Shown here: one piece after another, positions 8,601-16,852 of the stretch
How positions within the stretch are numbered: the first letter of the stretch is position 1
How the letters are laid out: each line of letters begins with the position of its first letter
Source of the DNA: Pseudomonas sp. RIT-PI-r
GTDB lineage: Bacteria > Pseudomonadota > Gammaproteobacteria > Pseudomonadales > Pseudomonadaceae
Reading direction: 5' to 3'
Length of the DNA stretch: 64,000 nt
Assembly: GCF_001297015.1 (NCBI RefSeq)
Contig: NZ_LIGE01000025.1
Location: forward strand, 496,001-560,000
Program-made: the position numbers and the translations under genes
The notes under the pieces: model-generated
The model's database searches: none
Told to the model about the DNA's origin: nothing
The model's input: only the letters and a program-made list of their open reading frames with translations

Positions 8601-8640
8601 AATAATAAGGGCCTGCATGAGAAACCTCACGCAAGCCCTT
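8601..8640 (-). terminator. Terminator of the tRNA cluster
   Basis: Read on the minus strand, AAGGGCTTGCGTGAGG pairs with CTCATGCAGGCCCTT across TTT and is followed by ATTATTT. It lies 8 bases after the CCA end of tRNA(Leu). Confidence 0.65.
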
Positions 8641-8648
8641 GATATTCA

Positions 8649-8735
8649 TGGTGCCCGAAGCCGGAATCGAACCGGCACGCCCTTACGAGCGGGGGATTTT
8701 AAGTCCCATGCGTCTACCAATTTCGCCATTCGGGC
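8649..8735 (-). tRNA. tRNA-Leu(UAA)
   Basis: 87 bases including an encoded CCA. The acceptor stem GCCCGAA/TTCGGGC, T-arm GGTTCGATTCC and a long variable arm (class II) are visible. The anticodon loop CTTAAAA gives anticodon TAA. It is the last of three tRNA genes on this strand, and the island-like region begins on its 3' side. Confidence 0.95.
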
Positions 8736-8885
8736 GGTAGCGCGGTGTTGCTCTTTCCAGCTGCTGAGTCGCGATCCTGGCAGGATGCAGGTTTAAACAG
8801 CCGAGCGGGAAATATATACATCACGTCCCGGTGAAGCAAGTTCGCAGTGGCTGATTTCAAGACTAAATCTTGCTGCGCACTGGAA

Positions 8886-8922
8886 ATAAAAAAGCTCCGT
8901 AAATCATGGATCTACGGAGCTT
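8886..8922 (-). terminator. Intrinsic terminator between tRNA-Cys and tRNA-Leu
   Basis: On the minus strand AAGCTCCGTAGATCC pairs imperfectly with the arm ending ACGGAGCTT and is followed by TTTTATTT. Its position directly after tRNA(Cys) suggests partial termination before tRNA(Leu). Confidence 0.7.
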
Positions 8923-8930
8923 GTTTATAG

Positions 8931-9004
8931 TGGAGGCCGAGGTCGGAATCGAACCGGCGTAGGTGGATTTGCAATCCACTGCATAACCATTTTGCTACTC
9001 GGCC
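8931..9004 (-). tRNA. tRNA-Cys(GCA)
   Basis: 74 bases with encoded CCA. The acceptor stem is GGCCGAG/CTCGGCC, the T-loop is GGTTCGATTCC, and the anticodon loop within TGGATTTGCAATCCA gives GCA. Confidence 0.95.
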
Positions 9005-9050
9005 TCAAAACGTCTGTTATCAGTAGCACAACAACAAACGCGTTTTAACT

Positions 9051-9126
<76 letters not shown>

Positions 9127-9186
9127 TTGGTGATGCGCATTCTATAGAATTAAGAAGCTCCGTCAACCCCTTGATTCAAAAAAGTT

Positions 9187-9747
9187 TTATTTCTTTTCAA
9201 CATCGGTCTTCAGATGCGGCCAGGCAGCGCGCAGGTACTGAACCATCGACCACAGCGTCAGGCCGGCGGAGACCATCAGCAAGGCGTAACCGAGAACGAC
9301 CCAGAAGGTGAAGTCCCGTGGATTGGCCAGCAGGATCACCAGCGCGAGCATTTGCGCAGCGGTTTTCCATTTACCCAGGTTCGATACAGCAACGTGTGCA
9401 CGGGCGCCGAGTTCGGCCATCCATTCACGCAATGCCGAAACGACGATCTCGCGACCAATGATGACAGCCGCTGGCAGTGTCAGCCAGAGATTGCCGTGTT
9501 CCTGCACCAGCAGAACCAGTGCGACGGCGACCATCAGCTTGTCGGCAACCGGATCGAGAAACGCTCCGAACGGCGTGCTTTGCTCCAGTCGGCGAGCCAG
9601 ATAACCATCCAGCCAGTCCGTTGCTGCCGCGAAGGCAAACACCGAGGCGGAGGCCATGTAACTCCATTGGTAAGGCAGATAGAACAGCAAAATGAAGATC
9701 GGAATGAGCAGGACGCGTAGAACGGTAATCAGATTAGGGATATTCAT
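9187..9747 (-). CDS. pgsA: CDP-diacylglycerol--glycerol-3-phosphate 3-phosphatidyltransferase
   Basis: PgsA makes phosphatidylglycerophosphate, the committed step to phosphatidylglycerol and cardiolipin, at the inner membrane. The complete CDP-alcohol phosphotransferase motif is visible: Asp44, Asp47-Gly48, Ala51-Arg52, Gly61, Asp65 and Asp69. About four to five membrane segments follow the usual plan, and 186 residues is normal. ATG at 9747 ([12 protein letters not shown]) is preferred over a GTG two codons upstream because known Pseudomonas PgsA begins there. It follows uvrC by 32 bases and is probably in the same transcript as gacA and uvrC. Confidence 0.96.
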   Translation of the reverse strand: MNIPNLITVLRVLLIPIFILLFYLPYQWSYMASASVFAFAAATDWLDGYLARRLEQSTPFGAFLDPVADKLMVAVALVLLVQEHGNLWLTLPAAVIIGREIVVSALREWMAELGARAHVAVSNLGKWKTAAQMLALVILLANPRDFTFWVVLGYALLMVSAGLTLWSMVQYLRAAWPHLKTDVEKK

Positions 9748-9779
9748 CGGCACAACTGGCTACGAGGTGAAGGGGCATT

Positions 9780-11603
9780 CTACTCGCTATGCAGGTTTGC
9801 ATAAATCGACTCTGCGAGCTTTTTACTGATCCCCGGGGCTTTGGCGATCTCTTCGATGCTTGCACGAGTCAGCTCCTGCAATCCACCAAAATGTTTCAAC
9901 AAATCGCGTCGACGGGTCGGCCCTACTCCCGCAACGCCTTCCAGCGTTGACGTACGGCGGGTTTTGCCACGACGCGCGCGGTGTCCGGTAATTGCAAAAC
10001 GGTGAGCCTCGTCGCGGATCTGCTGAATCAGATGCAGTGCCGGCGAGTCGCCGCGCAAGGTGAACTCGTGCGCTGCATCATTCAGATACAGAGTTTCGAA
10101 ACCAGCCTTGCGCGTCGCACCCTTTGCCACGCCGAGCAGGATCAGATCCGGCACGGCCAGTTCGTTAAGCACGTCGCGGGCCATCGACAACTGCCCCTTG
10201 CCACCGTCCACCAGCAAAATATCCGGCAACTTGCCCTCGCCGTCTTTCAACTTGCTGAAGCGTCGGGTCAAGGCCTGGTGCATGGCAGCGTAATCGTCGC
10301 CTGCTGTAACACCTTCAATGTTATAGCGACGATAATCGGATTTGATCGCACCTTCCGGGCCGAACACCACGCAGGACGCGACGGTCGCTTCGCCGCTGGA
10401 ATGACTGATGTCGTAGCACTCCAGGCGTTGTGGCGGCTCCTCCAGGTTCAGCACTTCTGCCAAAGCCTCGAAACGCGCAGCCGTGTGCTGACGGTTGGCC
10501 AGACGTGCGCCCAGTGCCTGCTCGGCATTGGTTACAGCCAGTTGCTGCCAGCGAGCTCGCGTTCCGCGCACCCGGTGACTGATGGTCAGTTCGCGGCCAC
10601 GCAACTCGTGAATCGCCTCGACCAGTGTCGGAAAATCTTCGTGGACGACGTTGACGATCAATTCGCTTGGCAGGTCGCGCTCCGGACTGCTGATGAAGTA
10701 TTGGCCAAGAAACGCCGCCATGACCTGCGAGACATCTTCTTCAATACCCACCTGCGGGAAGAAATTCTTGCTGCCCAGCACCCGTCCGCCGCGCACGCTG
10801 ATCAAATGAACGCAGGCACCGCCCGGGTTGACGAACGCCGCAATGACGTCGATATCGCCGGTGCCGCCTTCCATGCTCTGTTGATCCTGAACCCGACGCA
10901 GCAGTGCAATCTGGTCACGCAATTCAGCGGCGCGCTCGAATTCAAGGTTGATCGCCGCCTCTTCCATCGCCGTTGACAGCTCATTGGTCAGTGCATGACT
11001 GCGTCCTTCGAGGAACATCACCGAGTGACGTACATCCTCGGCATAGACCTCAGGCTCGACCAGTCCCACACAGGGTGCCTTGCAGCGTTTGATCTGATAT
11101 TGCAGGCATGGCCGGGTACGGTTCTTGTAGTAGCTGTCTTCACACTGCCGAACAAAAAAGGTTTTTTGCAGCAGGCTGAGGCTTTCGCGAATGGCACCGG
11201 CACTCGGATACGGGCCGAAGTATTTGCCTTTGGCTTTCTTGGCGCCGCGATGGATGCTCAGACGTGGGAATTGTCCGTCGGAGAGAAACACGTAAGGGTA
11301 GGACTTATCGTCGCGCAACAGAATGTTGTACGGCGGTCGCCATTCCTTGATCAGCGTTTGCTCAAGCAAGAGCGCTTCGGTTTCATTGGCAGTGATGGTC
11401 GTCTCGACCTGGGCGATACGCCCGACCAGTGCTGCCGTTTTCGGTGCCAGCCCGGTCTTGCGAAAATAGCTGGCCAGACGCTTCTTGAGATTCTTGGCTT
11501 TGCCGACATACAGCAGACGCGCGTCGCTGTCGAACATGCGATAAACGCCAGGGCGCCCGCTGACGGTGGACAGAAAGGCGCCGGAATCGAATGCTTCAGT
11601 CAT
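9780..11603 (-). CDS. uvrC: UvrABC excinuclease subunit C
   Basis: A 607-residue protein of the usual UvrC length, which makes both incisions in nucleotide excision repair. In order: a GIY-YIG nuclease domain at residues about 15-95 ([28 protein letters not shown]), a cysteine cluster ([13 protein letters not shown]), a UVR motif at about 205-240 ([17 protein letters not shown]) that contacts UvrB, the RNase H-like C-terminal nuclease ([32 protein letters not shown]), and helix-hairpin-helix repeats at the end ([21 protein letters not shown]). It begins 2 bases after the gacA stop, an arrangement conserved in gamma-proteobacteria. Confidence 0.97.
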   Translation of the reverse strand: MTEAFDSGAFLSTVSGRPGVYRMFDSDARLLYVGKAKNLKKRLASYFRKTGLAPKTAALVGRIAQVETTITANETEALLLEQTLIKEWRPPYNILLRDDKSYPYVFLSDGQFPRLSIHRGAKKAKGKYFGPYPSAGAIRESLSLLQKTFFVRQCEDSYYKNRTRPCLQYQIKRCKAPCVGLVEPEVYAEDVRHSVMFLEGRSHALTNELSTAMEEAAINLEFERAAELRDQIALLRRVQDQQSMEGGTGDIDVIAAFVNPGGACVHLISVRGGRVLGSKNFFPQVGIEEDVSQVMAAFLGQYFISSPERDLPSELIVNVVHEDFPTLVEAIHELRGRELTISHRVRGTRARWQQLAVTNAEQALGARLANRQHTAARFEALAEVLNLEEPPQRLECYDISHSSGEATVASCVVFGPEGAIKSDYRRYNIEGVTAGDDYAAMHQALTRRFSKLKDGEGKLPDILLVDGGKGQLSMARDVLNELAVPDLILLGVAKGATRKAGFETLYLNDAAHEFTLRGDSPALHLIQQIRDEAHRFAITGHRARRGKTRRTSTLEGVAGVGPTRRRDLLKHFGGLQELTRASIEEIAKAPGISKKLAESIYANLHSE

Positions 11604-11605
11604 GA

Positions 11606-12247
11606 TCAGGCGCTGGCATCAACCATGCCGTGACGCACCGCCAGAAGCGTCAACTCGACGTCACTGCTGATCGAGAGTTTCTCGAAAATGCGATAACGGT
11701 AAGTGTTGACGGTTTTCGGCGACAGACACAACTTGTCGGAAATGATCTGTACCTTCTGACAGCTGACAATCATCAATGCGATCTGAATCTCCCGTTCGGA
11801 CAAGGCATCGAACGGCGAATCGTTGGTCGGCTGGAAGGATTTGATCGCCAACTGCTGAGCGATCTGCGGGCTTATATAGCGCTGGCCGGCGAATACCAGG
11901 CGAATGGCCTGAACCATCTCCGGCAACCCTGCGCCTTTGGTCAGATAACCCGCCGCGCCTGCCTGCAACAACCTTGTAGGAAAAGGATCCTCTTCACACA
12001 CGGTAACGGCAACCACCTTGATATCCGGCTGACTGCGCAACAGTTTGCGCGTGGCTTCCAGACCGCCGATGCCGGGCATCTTGACGTCCATCAGGACCAC
12101 GTCGGGTTTCAATTCCCGCGCCTTGATCAGGGACTCTTCACCTGACTCGGCCTGACCCACCACCTGCAAGCCATCGATATCGGCCAGCATCCGTGTAATG
12201 CCTGTACGAACGAGATCGTGGTCATCGACCACTAGCCCCCTAATCAA
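11606..12247 (-). CDS. gacA: Response regulator GacA (UvrY), with an unusual Val4Gly
   Basis: GacA is the LuxR/NarL-type regulator of the GacS/GacA system, which switches on the Rsm small RNAs and thus secondary metabolism and biofilm traits. The receiver domain has the acidic pair in VVDDHD and phospho-acceptor Asp54 ([10 protein letters not shown]). The C-terminal helix-turn-helix is [19 protein letters not shown]. The start is TTG at 12247, as in other P. fluorescens gacA genes, with GAGGTG 6 bases upstream. The N terminus reads [11 protein letters not shown], whereas MIRVLVVDDHD is what I remember for the family. One GTG-to-GGG change would explain it. It lies in beta-strand 1, so activity may be reduced. 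Confidence 0.95.
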   Translation of the reverse strand: MIRGLVVDDHDLVRTGITRMLADIDGLQVVGQAESGEESLIKARELKPDVVLMDVKMPGIGGLEATRKLLRSQPDIKVVAVTVCEEDPFPTRLLQAGAAGYLTKGAGLPEMVQAIRLVFAGQRYISPQIAQQLAIKSFQPTNDSPFDALSEREIQIALMIVSCQKVQIISDKLCLSPKTVNTYRYRIFEKLSISSDVELTLLAVRHGMVDASA

Positions 12248-12374
12248 GCAGACACCTCGCGATATGGTCTTATTGGGATGCCGGACACCTTAGCAAAAAC
12301 TGCCAGACAGACCTAGCGGCAAGCAGCATTTAAAAAGTTTCAATTCATCATTGAGGGCTTGCCAGCCGTGGGTT

Positions 12375-12818
12375 TCAGAGCACAGGTGTACCGATATCGA
12401 GCTGCATCCTCAGGAAACACTCGTCCTCACCCTGTACTGCAAAGCCTTTTCTCAGATACAAGTTTTTCGCCAGATTATTTTTGAATACCGTTAGACGCAC
12501 AGCGGGGTTACCGTCGCGGCGAGCCATGGCAATAACCTGATCAATCGCCCAGGAACCCACGCCCTGGCGCTGAAACGCCCGCGTCACCTGCAGTTCGCGG
12601 ATATACAGCGCCCGCGCATCGCGGCTGAGGCTGAAAAACCCCAAGGGCGCCTCCTCACGGATCATCAACCAGTTATCACGTCCGGCCCAGGCAACGTCGA
12701 ACGCCTCATCCTGCCACAACAAATCGTAATCATTGTAATAGCGCAGCATGTTCTCGCAGGTCAAAGTTCGCACAAATGCCAGGTCATCCTGCGTGGCCCG
12801 GCGCATTTGAAAGGTCAT
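12375..12818 (-). CDS. GNAT-family N-acetyltransferase
   Basis: A 147-residue single-domain protein. It begins MTFQMRRATQDDLAFVR, the typical GNAT strand 1, and has the acetyl-CoA motif QVTRAFQRQGVGSWAIDQV (the R-x-x-G-x-G/A loop) at about residues 85-105. VRLTVFKNNLAKNLYLRKGFAV follows, the N-[AL]-x-x-x-[LY]-Y-x-x-x-G-F motif B. The ATG at 12818 overlaps the stop of the upstream hydrolase gene as ATGA, so the two are probably translated together. An in-frame start at 12854 would extend further into that gene. The substrate is unknown. Confidence 0.85.
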   Translation of the reverse strand: MTFQMRRATQDDLAFVRTLTCENMLRYYNDYDLLWQDEAFDVAWAGRDNWLMIREEAPLGFFSLSRDARALYIRELQVTRAFQRQGVGSWAIDQVIAMARRDGNPAVRLTVFKNNLAKNLYLRKGFAVQGEDECFLRMQLDIGTPVL

Positions 12819-13576
12819 ACAGCCTTCGCGAGGCTGACGACCTGCCCCTGCCATGAGCCTCCTTCGCGACGAGCGATCACCAATTCATCGCCAGCACCGG
12901 GAGCGGCAATGATCAACATGCCGTCTTCAGACCACACGGCGCTGCGCCCGGCCGATTGCCAGCCTCCGGTGAGACCGCCATGGTTGGCCATCAATACCAC
13001 CATCGAGTGTTGCCGGGCATATCCCTGCAGCATCGCGGTGTCAGGTTCGTAGCCCTTCTCGCCGATCAATACGCCCGCAGCGTACAGACCGGCGCCCAAC
13101 TCGGCAGCGGCCGCCGCATGGCTGGCGTGAGAAAAATCGGCACAGACAGCCAGGGCCACCGTGTCCGCGCCGATTTGCAGGGCTGCGCCACCGTTCCCGG
13201 CGGAGTAAATGAGCTCTTCACCGCAATGCAGATGCTGTTTGCTGTAAACCCCAAGCGTGCCATTGGCGCCCAATACCAAGGCACCAATCAATACTGCCGA
13301 ACTGCCCTCCTGACGAATCGGCATGCCGACGACAGTCGTGATGCCGCGCTTTTGTGCCAGATCCCTTAACGGTTGCAGCATGGCGTCTTGCGGATCAATG
13401 GCCAATGCCGCCGCCACTTCACCCTCATAACCGGTCAGCGACAACTCGGGAAACACCAGCAACTCGACACCGTGTAGCGCCGCCAATTCGATGAATTCCA
13501 TGTGCCGGACAATGTTTGCGGCGGGATCACCGGCAATGGAAACCGATTGAGCAGCAGCAATGGTCAGAGTTGTCAT
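12815..13576 (-). CDS. Carbon-nitrogen hydrolase (nitrilase superfamily)
   Basis: A 253-residue cytoplasmic amidase-like protein. The catalytic triad is visible: Glu44 in FPELSLTGYEG, Lys in GVYSKQHLHCGEE, and Cys in LAVCADFSHASHA. Nitrilase-superfamily enzymes cleave non-peptide C-N bonds of small amides or N-carbamoyl compounds; the substrate cannot be inferred here. It forms a two-gene unit with the acetyltransferase through an ATGA overlap. It is divergent from the DAHP synthase leader region. Confidence 0.85.
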   Translation of the reverse strand: MTTLTIAAAQSVSIAGDPAANIVRHMEFIELAALHGVELLVFPELSLTGYEGEVAAALAIDPQDAMLQPLRDLAQKRGITTVVGMPIRQEGSSAVLIGALVLGANGTLGVYSKQHLHCGEELIYSAGNGGAALQIGADTVALAVCADFSHASHAAAAAELGAGLYAAGVLIGEKGYEPDTAMLQGYARQHSMVVLMANHGGLTGGWQSAGRSAVWSEDGMLIIAAPGAGDELVIARREGGSWQGQVVSLAKAV

Positions 13577-13728
13577 GTTTCGTCCTTGGTTTCAGGCAAA
13601 GCGCAGAGTGTGTCACAACTGTTGCGGCGCTCAAGCGATAGGCATTGTCCTGTGCAATCGATAGCATTTTCTGATTGCTGATGCGTATCTGCCTCTAGTA
13701 AGCTCGGCGCATTCATCGGAGACAGACC

Positions 13729-13848
13729 ATGTTCAACACCCTTTCACAGCTACGTACCGCAAGCGCCTCGCGCTCGGTTTCGTCTGCCCGGGTGAATGAC
13801 GTCTGCGCTCCTGCAAGCTTTTATTTTGGGTATTGGTTTAGCCACTAG
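13729..13848 (+). CDS. Aromatic leader peptide 1 upstream of DAHP synthase (39 aa)
   Basis: The frame begins at an ATG behind CGGAGA and ends in SFYFGYWFSH and a stop. Six of the last nine residues are Phe, Tyr or Trp. A strong terminator hairpin begins 56 bases after the stop. This is the layout of a transcription-attenuation leader in which ribosome stalling at Phe, Tyr or Trp codons decides whether the terminator forms. DAHP synthase feeds all three amino acids, which fits a leader that reads all three. Confidence 0.8.
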   Translation: MFNTLSQLRTASASRSVSSARVNDVCAPASFYFGYWFSH

Positions 13849-13904
13849 CGCGCCTGATACCCCACACGGCGCCCATGAAGACGGGTCGCCACCTGAGAAA
13901 TCTC

Positions 13905-13943
13905 AACCCCCGGTCGGCCTCCCGACCGGGGGTTTTGTTTTTT
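13905..13943 (+). terminator. Attenuator terminator of the DAHP synthase leader
   Basis: AACCCCCGGTCGG pairs with CCGACCGGGGGTT across a 2-3 base loop and is followed by TTGTTTTTT. It lies between leader peptide 1 and leader peptide 2, with no complete gene before it, so it works as an attenuator rather than an end-of-gene terminator. Confidence 0.85.
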
Positions 13944-13991
13944 CAGGCACAAATTTTCCAGCAACACACCAGACACTTTGAGGATTACGAC

Positions 13992-14144
13992 ATGACCTAC
14001 GCCACTTATTACCGTTACGACCGTTTTTTCGCCTGGCGATTTACCAGCCTCCGCTCGGGACAGCCTGCCGCCTCCGATCGGTCACCTACAGGTGGCAAGC
14101 ACACACACGTAGCCAATACGGCCAACTGTCGAACACCCCAATAG
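13992..14144 (+). CDS. Aromatic-rich leader peptide 2 upstream of DAHP synthase (50 aa)
   Basis: The frame starts with ATG about 8 bases after TTGAGGA. Its first 17 residues, MTYATYYRYDRFFAWRF, include four Tyr, three Phe and one Trp. The rest is not distinctive. It lies after the first attenuator and ends 47 bases before the DAHP synthase start. I infer a second control element, perhaps acting on translation, because no T-rich terminator follows it. The start of the frame is the informative part; how far downstream the functional peptide extends is uncertain. Confidence 0.6.
   Translation: MTYATYYRYDRFFAWRFTSLRSGQPAASDRSPTGGKHTHVANTANCRTPQ
14066..14097 (+). promoter_or_regulatory. Hairpin inside leader 2 without a T tract
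   Basis: TGCCGCCT at 14066 pairs with AGGTGGCA at 14090 (one G-T pair) around a 16-base loop. No T run follows, so it is not an intrinsic terminator. It could be an alternative structure sensed with leader 2; this is inference. Confidence 0.35.
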
Positions 14145-14191
14145 GGCCGAGCGAGCGGGAAACACCCGCCGCCTGCCCAGGAAGACCGAAT

Positions 14192-15268
14192 ATGAACTCG
14201 TCCGTTTCTGCCCTGCCACTTTCCACTCTTGATTCTGCCAACGAAGCACTGACTCTGCGCTTGCCCAGCTCGTTGCAACTCAAACAGCAATTGCCTCTGA
14301 CCAGCGCCCTGAGTCAGCAGATTGCCGCCCACCGCCAAGCGGTGCGGGCCATTCTTGATGGCGACGACCCGCGCCTGCTGGTGATCGTCGGACCTTGCTC
14401 GATCCACGACCCGCAATCCGCCATTGAATACGCAGACAAACTCGCACGCCTCGCCGACGAAGTCAGCGATATGATGTTGCTGGTCATGCGCGCCTATGTC
14501 GAAAAGCCGCGCACCACCATCGGTTGGAAAGGCCTGGCCTACGATCCACATCTGGACGGCAGTGACGACATGGCCGGTGGTCTGACGCTGTCCCGCGAGC
14601 TGATGATCGAAATGATCCGCCGCGGGCTGCCAATCGCCACTGAAATACTGCAACCCATGGCAGCCGGATACTTTGACGATTTGCTCAGTTGGGTCGCGAT
14701 CGGTGCACGCACTACCGAATCGCAGATCCACCGCGAGATGGCCAGCGGCCTGAGCATGCCGGTCGGTTTCAAAAACGGCACCGATGGCGGCGTGACCGTG
14801 GCAGTCGATGCGATGCGCTCCGCTTCCCACCCGCACCGACACTTCGGCGTTGATAGCCAGGGGCATCCGGCCATTGTCCAGACCACAGGCAATCCTGATA
14901 CCCATCTGGTACTGCGTGGCGGCCATCAAGGGCCAAACTTCGACCGCGAAAGCGTCGCCCGGATCCACGCCGACTTGACCCGCTTGAAGATTCCGAGCCG
15001 GATCATGGTCGATTGCAGTCACGCCAACAGCGGTAAAGACCCGTTGCGCCAGCCTGATGTATTCAACGATGTAGTGGAGCAACGCCTGCACGGTGACCGT
15101 TCTCTGATCGGCATGATGATCGAGTCTCACCTGTTCGAAGGTTGCCAGCCACTCAGTGCCTCTTTGCGTTATGGCGTCTCGATTACCGACGGTTGCCTGG
15201 GTTTCGCCGCAACGGAGCGCTTGCTGCTGAACGCCGCCGAACGGCTTCGCGCGCAATCTCAGGCCTGA
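14192..15268 (+). CDS. 3-deoxy-7-phosphoheptulonate (DAHP) synthase, class I
   Basis: A 358-residue enzyme that condenses phosphoenolpyruvate and erythrose 4-phosphate, the first step of the shikimate pathway. Hallmarks in order: DPRLLVIVGPCSIHD (about residues 64-78), RAYVEKPRTTIGWKGL, GARTTESQIHREMASGLSMP, GFKNGTDGG, VLRGGHQGPNFD and MVDCSHANSGKD, which together form the PEP, Mn and phosphate sites of the AroF/AroG/AroH group. It is one of possibly several isoenzymes, and I cannot say which amino acid inhibits it. The leader peptides and attenuator upstream indicate control by supply of charged aromatic tRNAs. Confidence 0.96.
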   Translation: MNSSVSALPLSTLDSANEALTLRLPSSLQLKQQLPLTSALSQQIAAHRQAVRAILDGDDPRLLVIVGPCSIHDPQSAIEYADKLARLADEVSDMMLLVMRAYVEKPRTTIGWKGLAYDPHLDGSDDMAGGLTLSRELMIEMIRRGLPIATEILQPMAAGYFDDLLSWVAIGARTTESQIHREMASGLSMPVGFKNGTDGGVTVAVDAMRSASHPHRHFGVDSQGHPAIVQTTGNPDTHLVLRGGHQGPNFDRESVARIHADLTRLKIPSRIMVDCSHANSGKDPLRQPDVFNDVVEQRLHGDRSLIGMMIESHLFEGCQPLSASLRYGVSITDGCLGFAATERLLLNAAERLRAQSQA

Positions 15269-15277
15269 CCTCGCCAA

Positions 15278-15310
15278 CAGCCTTTGCGGACACCTGGTCC
15301 GCAAAGGCTG
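15278..15310. terminator. Hairpin between convergent genes
   Basis: CAGCCTTTGCGGAC pairs almost perfectly with GTCCGCAAAGGCTG over a short loop. It has no clear T tract on either side, so termination is likely but not certain. Confidence 0.5.
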
Positions 15311-15335
15311 AAAGGCTGATCAGCCCGCACGGAAA

Positions 15336-16514
15336 TTACGCACGAACACGTATGCGGGTAGCGCTGGAAGCCTGACTGACATCATCCAGTCGCTCCACCG
15401 TATACGACACCTGCACCACCGTTTCCCGGTGCTCCCGCCAGAATCGGTGCGGCACAATAAACACCAGAGGCTCCCCGGCGGTTTCCCGGGTGATGTCGCG
15501 ATCATCACGGTGATTGAAATACTCACCATCACAGCGCAAGTACACCAACTCGCCCTCCTCTGCCTGAGCATCGACGATGACCACCGTCACGCCATCAATG
15601 GAATCGGCGACATCAAGTTCGCCACCCTCCGCATCCAGAACCTGCGGTGCCGCCAGCTCGCCTCGAACGAGGGGAGCGATCAGGATTCTCAAGATCGCCG
15701 ACTGCCTCAATTCACCCTCTGCCGATATGACCTGATAACTGAGGCTTACCGTTTGTCCGGTGTGCGAGGCCAAGTGTTCGTGGGTAATCCAGAAAGAAAG
15801 CTCTTCGCGAACGGCAAAAGCTTCGACCATCAACTCATCACTGAACGTCTCTTCACTTTTTGCACCTTGCCAGCCAAGCAGGATCCGGTCCCCGACGGCC
15901 ATCCGTGCATACGGACGCACAATCACGTTTGTACCTTTCTCGACACGCGCCGGATCGAGTGTCCCGCCTACGGTCTCTTCGATAAGTGGTGCCAGCAGAT
16001 CAGGTTCGGGATCACCTACGTTCAATTGCAAGCGATCAGATGAAATCGGCTCAGGCAGATTGACGCTGAACAGCGTCCAGTGAATTTCCACCGAGCCGCG
16101 TTCCAGCATGGCGATGTGCACACCCTTGATGACGAACACGACCTCGTGCCCCACTTGCGCGGCACTGACAAAACGCGAAGTTACAGATTCGTAGGACAGT
16201 CCATCAGCATCGAGACCGCACCAATTCAAGACCAGCTTGTCACCACATTTCATCTGCGGGTAAGGCGCAACCCGAACAAAGGCCTTGTTCAGTGAGGGAT
16301 CGATCATTCCGCCCTCCAGAACTTCGAGAGCCGGCGCAGGCAAATGCCGGACGGTCGCAGCCTCCGTAACAGGCCATGGCCGATAGCTGAATTCGAGTGT
16401 CTCGCCTTGCACCCGGAAACTCAGTTTTGGCTGCAGGGCCGAATGGGTATCCAGCAATGAGGTGTCTGTTGCGAGCGTCTTGCAAGCATCGGTATTAGCG
16501 TCATACATGGTCAT
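15336..16514 (-). CDS. Protein with Ig-like tandem repeats, unknown function (392 aa)
   Basis: I see about three related units of roughly 100 residues. Each contains a pattern like GGxLDPxxVxxGxxVxVxPYxxMxxGDxxxLxWxG, for example MIDPSLNKAFVRVAPYPQMK and TLDPARVEKGTNVIVRPYAR. These look like beta-sandwich (Ig-like) repeats that are frequent in Pseudomonas proteins of unknown role. There is no signal peptide, membrane segment or enzyme motif. The start is ATG at 16514 because GGAG lies about 6 bases upstream; in-frame starts at 16526 and 16574 are possible. It has no operon partner. Surface display would need an unseen export route. Confidence 0.65.
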   Translation of the reverse strand: MTMYDANTDACKTLATDTSLLDTHSALQPKLSFRVQGETLEFSYRPWPVTEAATVRHLPAPALEVLEGGMIDPSLNKAFVRVAPYPQMKCGDKLVLNWCGLDADGLSYESVTSRFVSAAQVGHEVVFVIKGVHIAMLERGSVEIHWTLFSVNLPEPISSDRLQLNVGDPEPDLLAPLIEETVGGTLDPARVEKGTNVIVRPYARMAVGDRILLGWQGAKSEETFSDELMVEAFAVREELSFWITHEHLASHTGQTVSLSYQVISAEGELRQSAILRILIAPLVRGELAAPQVLDAEGGELDVADSIDGVTVVIVDAQAEEGELVYLRCDGEYFNHRDDRDITRETAGEPLVFIVPHRFWREHRETVVQVSYTVERLDDVSQASSATRIRVRA

Positions 16515-16852
16515 TCGTGGCTCCATTCCCTGGATAAAACGTCGCTGATCACAACAACGTCGAATGAGAGCCATTAAATAGCAACGCTTGCGCTTTCGAT
16601 GTCAGCCTCGACAACTCCATAGCGGAGGGAAATGCGTCTGAAGGCGTAAGGCACAGGTATTGAACCCGTCAAAATAGCGCTAAAGATTGCTGAATGTTCC
16701 GACCATGCCCGCAAACAGAGCTGAAATGTCGTACAGCTTTTAGTCCTTTTTCACTTCAATACTGCGGTATTTTCGGACACCGACTGCATGACAACGTGAT
16801 TTACAGTGATCCGGCGGAATCACCTATGAACGTCTGGAAAAGAGGTAGGAAC

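Noticed and set aside
14066..14097. Second attenuator terminator before DAHP synthase
   Set aside because: The stem is real, but no T tract follows, so I list it only as an RNA structure.
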